Below, one piece after another: positions 6,221 to 11,091 of a DNA stretch of 11,091 nt. Source of the DNA: Gemmatimonadota bacterium (GTDB lineage: Bacteria > GCA-2686955); contig NYZA01000201.1 of the NCBI GenBank assembly GCA_002686955.1, positions 1-11,091 on the forward strand, in the 5' to 3' direction. The stretch's first letter is position 1, and each line of letters opens with the position of its first letter. Below the pieces are notes generated by a model that was not told where the DNA came from, did not search any database, and saw only the letters and a program-made list of their open reading frames with translations. The translations under genes and the position numbers were made by a program.

Positions 6221-6991
6221 CTACTCCGGCCGACCCCCGGGAACCGGCGCACAGTAGACCACCACATGCACCGTCTCTTCGCCGGGCGCCAATCCCAGCC
6301 CTTCCAGCGAATGGCGAACGCCGGGCACGATGCTGGTCCTCATCGCCTCGACCAAGCGGGGAAGAGCGGCGAGTTGGATCGGCATGTAGAGCGAGGTGAC
6401 GTAGCGCTGCTCCTCGGGCAACAGATCGTTGACGGCGCTGGCCCGCATCAGGGTCAGGTAGCGGGCCGCCAGGGTCTGATGCGGATCTTCCGCGAAGCGC
6501 GTTCGAGAGGCGCCGGCGCGGAAGATCGGCTCGCCGCGCTCCTCCGATCGCAACAGCATCGGAGGATCCGACTCCAGCATCGCATCGAGCAGCACTTCGA
6601 GACTTCTGCGGGTGACCCCGTGCCGCCAAGCGTGGGCCCGGGCGCACTCGAGAATCTCCTGAAAGGTCCTCCCCGGGTTCCCGCAGAAATTGCGGATGTC
6701 CATGTAGGCCGATGCGATCGACATCGCGCGAGAGCCGATCTCATCGTCCAGCTTCGCCTCCCGCTTCAGATCGAAAACCCTGCGCACGGTGATCCCGAGA
6801 CGTTGCGAAATGTCGGTTGTGCTCATCCCCATCTCGGCGGCCTCTCGTGCGAGCGTGCGGGAGAGTAGGCCCTTCAGCTCCGCCAGACCGAGGCCGGCCC
6901 GCAGCACCTGCCGCGCCAGAATCCCCAATGTTGCTCGGATTTCGCCAATCGATGGGGGGGCCGCGGCTCTTCTTGCCGATACGAGACGCAT
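6221..6991 (-). CDS. Putative helix-turn-helix regulatory protein of uncertain family
   Basis: This 256-residue cytoplasmic protein has a predicted helix-turn-helix at about residues 57-80, S-T-T-D-I-S-Q-R-L-G-I-T-V-R-R-V, preceded by helices (20-52) and followed by a mostly helical domain of about 170 residues. The closing stretch, V-H-V-V-V-Y-C-A-P-V, looks like a final beta strand. The general layout, an N-terminal winged-helix-like part and a long C-terminal domain, recalls DUF6502 or TIGR02147 proteins of deltaproteobacterial-type genomes, but I cannot assign it to either with confidence. An ATG at 6991 is supported by AGGA nine bases upstream. It diverges from the esterase gene across about 180 bp containing small inverted repeats, so it may regulate itself and that gene (inference). 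Downstream lies the pseudogene region. Confidence 0.7.
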   Translation of the reverse strand: MRLVSARRAAAPPSIGEIRATLGILARQVLRAGLGLAELKGLLSRTLAREAAEMGMSTTDISQRLGITVRRVFDLKREAKLDDEIGSRAMSIASAYMDIRNFCGNPGRTFQEILECARAHAWRHGVTRRSLEVLLDAMLESDPPMLLRSEERGEPIFRAGASRTRFAEDPHQTLAARYLTLMRASAVNDLLPEEQRYVTSLYMPIQLAALPRLVEAMRTSIVPGVRHSLEGLGLAPGEETVHVVVYCAPVPGGRPE

Positions 6992-7009
6992 CGCTATTCG
7001 TCCTGGTTA

Positions 7010-7050
7010 CCTTCCCCGGGGAGGGGCGATCTCCGCTGGCGTTGGCGGAG
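7010..7050. promoter_or_regulatory. Inverted repeats in the regulator/esterase divergent region
   Basis: Between the divergent regulator and esterase genes lie CCTTCCCC (7010-7017) directly facing GGGGAGGG (7018-7025), with one mismatch, and CTCCGC (7031-7036) facing GCGGAG (7045-7050) across 8 bases. Both are within 60 bp of the regulator start and could be operator sites. No convincing -35/-10 pair was found for either gene, and short GC-rich repeats are common in such DNA, so this is weak. Confidence 0.25.
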
Positions 7051-7172
7051 CGGCCGTGTCATGTTCTGTTGTTTTCCGGCGGACGTCCTGCCGAGTATCT
7101 TCTTGAATCAGTAGTCCAACATTTGGGCGAGGTCTACTTGTCGGCCCGCCTGCCCATCCAACGAAACAGAGC

Positions 7173-8153
7173 GTGAGACCAGAACGCGGTATGAGCGCGT
7201 GCACGAGCGTCGGAGAGATGGCGCCGCCTGCCATGCGGCGCCGTGAGCCGCGCGCCCGATCGACGATCGTCGGCGACGTGAGGGTTCACCTCGATTTCCC
7301 CTCGGAGATCACGGGGCTGACCCGCGATGTGCTCGTGTATCTGCCGCCGAATTACGAGGTAGCGAAGGGGGAAAGGTATCCGGTCCTCTACTGCCAAGAT
7401 GGGCAGAACATGATGGATCGGGCGACGGCCTTCCTCGGCGTCGAATGGGAGCTCGACGAGGCGCTGGAGGCCGGAATCGAGGGCGGGGAGATCGCTCCGC
7501 TAATCGCCGTGTGCGTCGAAAACTCGAAGGCCAGGGCCGACGAGTACACGCCGGTGGTCGATCGGGTGACCGGGGGCGGAGGTGCCGATCGCTACCTCGC
7601 CTTCATGCGCGAGGAGCTGATGTCTTTTATCGATCGGGCCTACCGAACGAAGAGGGGACCGGCGAATACCGGCATACTCGGCAGCTCGCTCGGTGGGCTT
7701 CTTTCCATGCACGCCGCCCTCGATCACGGGGATGCCTTCGGTCGGGTCGCGGCGATCTCGCCCAGCCTATGGTGGGCCGAAGGCGAGATTCTCGATCGCA
7801 TGGCTTACGTGACGCCATGCAAAGGGGTTCGGCTCTGGATCGACATGGGCACGCGTGAAGGGGGACACGGGAGCCGGCCGGTCACCCCCGATCCGATGAT
7901 CTACGCGAGTCGGTGGGCCCGGGATCTGCTGGTCGCCGGTGGGATGGTGCTCGATTCCGATCTGCGCTATGTGGAGGCGGCGCGGGCCGAGCACACCGAG
8001 CGGGACTGGGCGGCGAGGCTGCCCGAGGTGCTCCGATTCCTCTTCCCGGGGGAGAACACCGGGCGCTTGCCCTGGTCGGCGCGGGCGGCGGTACCCAAGC
8101 CCTGGTGGCTCGATGGTGCGCGCACGGGGGACACTCGCCTGATCACCGATTGA
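7173..8153 (+). CDS. Esterase_D-type alpha/beta hydrolase
   Basis: This protein of up to 326 residues belongs to the putative esterase family (PF00756), which includes enterochelin, S-formylglutathione and mycolyl esterases. Numbered from the GTG at 7173, visible blocks are D-V-L-V-Y-L-P-P-N-Y (52-61), Y-C-Q-D-G-Q-N (73-79), the nucleophile elbow G170-S-S172-L-G174 and H274 in A-E-H-T-E-R-D-W. D225 in W-I-D-M-G-T is a candidate for the acid. No signal peptide is evident, so it is probably cytoplasmic. The start is uncertain: GTG 7173, ATG 7191, ATG 7218 and ATG 7233 are all in frame, family homology begins only at about residue 33, and GGAGAG (7212-7217) lies 15 bases before the last of these. 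The final 35 residues are a tail beyond the hydrolase fold. The substrate is unknown. Confidence 0.88.
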   Translation: MRPERGMSACTSVGEMAPPAMRRREPRARSTIVGDVRVHLDFPSEITGLTRDVLVYLPPNYEVAKGERYPVLYCQDGQNMMDRATAFLGVEWELDEALEAGIEGGEIAPLIAVCVENSKARADEYTPVVDRVTGGGGADRYLAFMREELMSFIDRAYRTKRGPANTGILGSSLGGLLSMHAALDHGDAFGRVAAISPSLWWAEGEILDRMAYVTPCKGVRLWIDMGTREGGHGSRPVTPDPMIYASRWARDLLVAGGMVLDSDLRYVEAARAEHTERDWAARLPEVLRFLFPGENTGRLPWSARAAVPKPWWLDGARTGDTRLITD

Positions 8154-8161
8154 CACGGTGG

Positions 8162-8193
8162 CGCGACCGCGTCAATCCCGCTCAGGGGTCGCG
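8162..8193. terminator. Possible hairpin between convergent esterase and GGDEF genes
   Basis: CGCGACC (8162-8168) and GGTCGCG (8187-8193) form a perfect 7-bp inverted repeat with an 18-base loop. It spans the 18-bp gap between the two convergent stop codons and the last codons of the cyclase gene. Position suits a shared terminator, but there is no T-run on either strand and the loop is long, so the call is tentative. Confidence 0.25.
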
Positions 8194-9134
8194 GCGGCCG
8201 CGTCAGAACCATCGGCGATCTCTCGAATTCGAACCTCGACGGTGCGCTCCCCCGGCTCGGCGACCCTCACCCTATTGCGGCCTCGTCTCTTTGCATCGTA
8301 GAGCGCGTCATCGACTCTGCGCAACAACGCCTCCGGCTTTTCCTCGGCCACGATCTGCCCGGCCCCTAGAGAGATGGTGATCTGCAGAGGCTGATCCTGA
8401 AACCAGAAGGACGTGTGCTCCACCTTCTCGCGGATCTTCTCGGCCATCAGACGCGCGCCCCCCAGCATAGTTCGCGGCAGAAGGACCGCGAACTCCTCGC
8501 CACCGTAGCGGGCGACCAGATCGACCGGATTGGTGCAGAACTCCGCGAGCTGGGCGACGCCGGCGATCACATGGTCCCCCGCCTGATGCCCCTTCTCGTC
8601 GTTCACCTGCTTGAAGCGATCGATGTCGATCATAAGGATCGAATAGCCCTCGCCCAGCTTCTCGAAGCGATCGTGTTGGCTCGCCAGACGGAGGTCGAAC
8701 TCGCGGCGGTTGGCAATGCGGGTGAGAGAATCGGTTCGGGCATCCTCCTTCATCGAGCTCAGCGCCTCTTCCTGACGCGCGACGGTCCGCCTCGCATCAC
8801 GCAGATCGGCGCTCAGCTTGAGGTTGTCGGCGATGATCCGATCGATCTCGGCCTCGAGAATCCGCACGACGTCCGCCGGATCATCCCCGTCCCGCTCCGA
8901 CAGATCGCGCCGCAGGGCACCGAGCCTCTGCGACTGGCATTCGACCGATTCCTGAGAGCGCGCCAGTAGTGTGCCGAGGGTCGCGAAGACCTTGCGGGCC
9001 ACTTCGACCTGGGCCTCGAGCTCGTCGAGATGGTCGAGCTCCTCGACCTGCTCGGCCTGAAGCCAGACCGCGATGGCATAGCCGACGAGGCCTGCCGTCA
9101 GCGACGAAACGATGAATGCGATCAGATAGAGCAC
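8172..9134 (-). CDS. Membrane-anchored GGDEF diguanylate cyclase
   Basis: This 320-residue protein is predicted to make cyclic di-GMP from two GTP. One membrane helix (about residues 1-25) is followed by a long heptad-like helical region (about 28-130) that should form a coiled-coil dimer, then the GGDEF domain (about 131-290): D-S-L-T-R-I-A-N-R-R (135-144), M-I-D170-I-D172-R-F-K-Q-V-N-D with G-H-Q-A-G-D after it, and the active site G211-G-E-E-F215. All catalytic positions are intact. The inhibitory-site RxxD is N202-P-V-D205, so product inhibition by that site is probably lost. There is no sensor domain between helix and coiled coil. The GTG at 9134 is chosen because it has GAGG four bases upstream and starts the membrane helix; the frame stays open to 9758, but that overlaps the divergent kinase gene. 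Confidence 0.9.
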   Translation of the reverse strand: MLYLIAFIVSSLTAGLVGYAIAVWLQAEQVEELDHLDELEAQVEVARKVFATLGTLLARSQESVECQSQRLGALRRDLSERDGDDPADVVRILEAEIDRIIADNLKLSADLRDARRTVARQEEALSSMKEDARTDSLTRIANRREFDLRLASQHDRFEKLGEGYSILMIDIDRFKQVNDEKGHQAGDHVIAGVAQLAEFCTNPVDLVARYGGEEFAVLLPRTMLGGARLMAEKIREKVEHTSFWFQDQPLQITISLGAGQIVAEEKPEALLRRVDDALYDAKRRGRNRVRVAEPGERTVEVRIREIADGSDAAAATPERD

Positions 9135-9144
9135 GGTTCCTCGG

Positions 9145-9164
9145 GGTTGGACAACTCTCCAACC
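9145..9164 (-). promoter_or_regulatory. Leader hairpin just upstream of the GGDEF gene
   Basis: GGTTGGA (9145-9151) and TCCAACC (9158-9164) are a perfect 7-bp inverted repeat with a 6-base loop. On the minus strand the hairpin would end two bases before the GAGG ribosome binding site of the cyclase gene (9142-9139). It may act as an mRNA leader structure or a protein-binding site. The symmetry is seen; the role is inferred. Confidence 0.4.
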
Positions 9165-9220
9165 TGTTGATCGGCATTCTTCGGGGCCCGAATGAAGGTG
9201 CGCGAATGGGAAATCGGTGG

Positions 9221-9236
9221 TTATCCTGGAGGATAA
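9221..9236 (+). promoter_or_regulatory. Palindromic operator-like site upstream of the kinase gene
   Basis: TTATCCT (9221-9227), GG, AGGATAA (9230-9236) is a perfect 7-2-7 palindrome of 16 bases, the size of a dimeric repressor site. It ends 24 bases before the kinase start. TAAGAT (9234-9239), overlapping its right arm, could be a -10 element, but no good -35 sits at the right distance. The site is an AT-richer patch within GC-rich surroundings. Confidence 0.4.
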
Positions 9237-9248
9237 GATCGAATTCTT

Positions 9249-9254
9249 GGGGAG
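9249..9254 (+). promoter_or_regulatory. Ribosome binding site deciding the GTG start of the kinase gene
   Basis: GGGGAG lies six bases before the GTG at 9261. This spacing supports GTG as the start; no in-frame ATG occurs before the kinase glycine loop, which begins only 17 codons later. Confidence 0.7.
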
Positions 9255-9260
9255 ACTCGC

Positions 9261-11091
9261 GTGACCAACAGTCTGATCGGCGGGCGCTACTGCCTGGGGG
9301 ATCGGCTCGGAGAAGGCTCCGGCGGCTCCGTGTTCGAGGCCAAAGACGAGGCGACCGGCGTTTCGGTCGCGGTCAAGCTCGTCGGTGGCGCGGATCCCGC
9401 CGCAGAATGGCGGATAGGAAGGCGCGTCGTTTCGGAGGGGATCGTTCGCACCCGCGATTTCGGGGTCGATGCGGATCGAGGCGGCTACGTCGTGCTCTCC
9501 CTGGCACGAGGGAAGAGCCTCGACGAATGGTGGCGAGGGCGGGCCGGCGAAGCGGTGCCGCCCTGGGACGAGCTGCGCTCGGTCATCGATCAGGTAGTCG
9601 CGGCGTTGGGGGCGATCCATCGAGCCGGCATGGTGCACCTCGACCTGAAACCGGCCCACATCCTCGTCGCCGACCCCGGCTCGCGGACCCTCCTGCTCGA
9701 TTTCGGACTGGCCCGCCCGATCGGGGGGCCTCTCTCTGATCTGACCGGCACTCCGCACTATGTCGCCCCGGAGCTGGCCCGGGGCGCCGCACCCACCCAG
9801 GCGGCCGATCTCTTCGGACTAGGCGCCTGTCTCTACCATGCGCTCACCGGGATGCCTCCCCACGATGGGGAGGATTCGAGAGCGATTCTCGCTGCCGCGC
9901 AGGCGGGAGATCACGTCCCGATTGACGATGTTATTCCGCAGCCTCCATTGAGCTTACAGGACATGCCTCTATCACTAGTTGATATGATCGAGGCGTTGCT
10001 GGTTCCCCACCCCGATGGTCGTAGCGCGCCGCTCTCTCCCTCGCGCGGCAGCGGAGCGCTTCCCCCTTTCGTCGGGCGCGCGAAGGCGCTGAGCGACGCT
10101 GACCACTGGCTTCGCGACCGGCCGTGCGGGGTGTTGCGAATCACCGGCGATCCCGGAATCGGGCGATCCCGCTTGCTCCGCGAAGTGGCGGCGGGCGCCC
10201 GAGCGGAGGGCTGGCGCGTGCTCGTTATCGCCAGCGAAGAGCCGTGGATGCGGGCCATCGAGACACTCGAACGTTGGGCCGCCGCGCTCGGTGTAGAGGC
10301 CGGGCTCGTTGCGGGACCGGGAGAGAACGCCCCCTGGGAGGCGATCCACGCCTATCGGGCCCATCGGATCGGAGCGCTGTTGGATCGGCTGAGCGAGCGG
10401 ATCGGTACTCCCCTGCTCCTATCGGTCGACGGCCCCGACGATCCGGTGACTCTCGATCTGCTCCACCGATCGTGGCGTGACGCCGGCTTCCGCTCCGCCA
10501 CGTTGGCGGCGGTCTGCGGATCGGACGGACCCTCCGAGACGATCCGGATCGAGGCTCTCACGGCCGAGGAATGTGGCGAGCTCGTGGAAGGGCTCGGAAT
10601 CAGGGGACCGGCGATCGAGCGGCTGCGCGCGGTGAGCCGAGGTCAGCCGGGTTCGCTCCTCGCCACGCTGCGGCGACTCGATCCGCCCTCCCTCGGAGTT
10701 GCGACCGATGAAGATGCAATCGCGGCGATCGATCGGGCGGGCACGCAGGGATCGAAAGAGATCCTCGATCAGCTCGCCGCCATCGACGCCCCTTCGATGA
10801 AGATCCTCGAAGTCGTGGCGATCCTGCGAAACCCCGCCCGCCCCGCCGATCTCCGCGTGATCCTCTCCCGCCACGGCCCCGAGCTCGATGAGGATGTGGA
10901 CGAGCTTCGCGACCGCGGATTGCTGGTCCGCCGCGATGACGGATCGTTCGAGCTGGGTTCCGAAGCGGCGGCGGAGATCCTCGATGAAGAGCTGGGTCGG
11001 GTCCGCGCGCAGCGCCTGCACCAGCAGGTGCTCGAGAGTCTGGACGCGAACGCCCCCGACGAGAGGGTCGCGCACCACCTGGTCGGGGCGG
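9261..11091 (+). CDS. Serine/threonine kinase fused to STAND-type ATPase (partial, runs off the right edge)
   Basis: The frame is open from GTG 9261 to the window end, 610 codons without a stop. Residues 8-255 are a Hanks-type kinase: glycine loop G17-E-G-S-G-G-S-V, K39 in V-A-V-K, catalytic H126-L-D128-L-K130-P-A-H133, D147-F-G, A169-P-E and D183 with G-L-G. Two positions deviate: the HRD Arg is Leu127 and the magnesium-binding Asn is His133, so activity may be reduced or lost. After a linker with P-F-V-G-R (269-273) comes an AAA_16/STAND-like ATPase with G296-D-P-G-I-G-R302-S-R as Walker A, where Lys is replaced by Arg, and L-L-L-S-V-D390 as Walker B. A winged-helix-like part follows (about 510-575) and then the start of a helical, perhaps TPR, region. 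Similar kinase-ATPase-TPR fusions (PknK-like) act in signalling. Coding was established by direct translation. Confidence 0.9.
   Translation, partial: MTNSLIGGRYCLGDRLGEGSGGSVFEAKDEATGVSVAVKLVGGADPAAEWRIGRRVVSEGIVRTRDFGVDADRGGYVVLSLARGKSLDEWWRGRAGEAVPPWDELRSVIDQVVAALGAIHRAGMVHLDLKPAHILVADPGSRTLLLDFGLARPIGGPLSDLTGTPHYVAPELARGAAPTQAADLFGLGACLYHALTGMPPHDGEDSRAILAAAQAGDHVPIDDVIPQPPLSLQDMPLSLVDMIEALLVPHPDGRSAPLSPSRGSGALPPFVGRAKALSDADHWLRDRPCGVLRITGDPGIGRSRLLREVAAGARAEGWRVLVIASEEPWMRAIETLERWAAALGVEAGLVAGPGENAPWEAIHAYRAHRIGALLDRLSERIGTPLLLSVDGPDDPVTLDLLHRSWRDAGFRSATLAAVCGSDGPSETIRIEALTAEECGELVEGLGIRGPAIERLRAVSRGQPGSLLATLRRLDPPSLGVATDEDAIAAIDRAGTQGSKEILDQLAAIDAPSMKILEVVAILRNPARPADLRVILSRHGPELDEDVDELRDRGLLVRRDDGSFELGSEAAAEILDEELGRVRAQRLHQQVLESLDANAPDERVAHHLVGA

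Noticed and set aside
9135-9758. Extension of the GGDEF reading frame to 528 residues
   Set aside because: The extra part lies opposite the well-supported kinase gene, has no domain, and the GTG at 9134 has a ribosome binding site and begins directly with the membrane helix.
1-11091. tRNA genes, rRNA, CRISPR arrays, insertion sequences
   Set aside because: No tRNA-like T-loop with matching acceptor arms, no regularly spaced repeats, and no transposase motifs were found on either strand.

Overview
The window is high-GC bacterial DNA that is almost fully coding. It carries no rRNA or tRNA gene, no CRISPR array and no intact mobile element. The mix of a Hanks-type kinase fused to a signalling ATPase, a membrane diguanylate cyclase, a NosL-type copper protein with its own ABC transporter, and a decayed toxin-antitoxin pair suggests a large-genome environmental bacterium, such as a Myxococcota or other deltaproteobacterial-type lineage or a related candidate phylum. 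Nothing in the window fixes the phylum, so this is inference. GATC tetramers are strikingly dense throughout.

Left part (137-5104, all minus strand). A block of five genes reads from 5104 down to 1395: a NosL-like copper protein, a small exported protein of unknown family, an FtsX-type permease, a LolD/MacB-type ATPase, and a polytopic membrane protein with a His/Cys-rich CPFC motif. Each of the four junctions is a 4-base stop/start overlap, so this is a tightly coupled operon. It resembles the NosL plus ABC transporter part of nos clusters, but no nitrous oxide reductase gene is present. Copper or redox-metal handling at the membrane is the best inference. Two phosphatase genes follow, a SerB-like HAD hydrolase and a PAP2 lipid phosphatase, 9 bp apart. 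A perfect 9-bp inverted repeat in the leader of the NosL gene includes its ribosome binding site.

Middle part (5180-6220) is a gene graveyard. The C-terminal half of a cysteine synthase, split by an in-frame TAG, abuts the remnants of a Phd-type antitoxin and a PIN-domain (VapC-type) toxin on the opposite strand. The toxin-antitoxin pair has a frameshift and an apparent deletion across the gene junction.

Right part (6221-11091). A putative helix-turn-helix protein (minus) diverges from an Esterase_D-type hydrolase (plus). The hydrolase converges, 18 bp apart, with a membrane-bound GGDEF diguanylate cyclase (minus). The cyclase diverges from a very long kinase-ATPase gene that runs off the right edge. 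The 126-bp region between cyclase and kinase holds two separate perfect inverted repeats, one next to each start, so the two signalling genes may be controlled from one short region.
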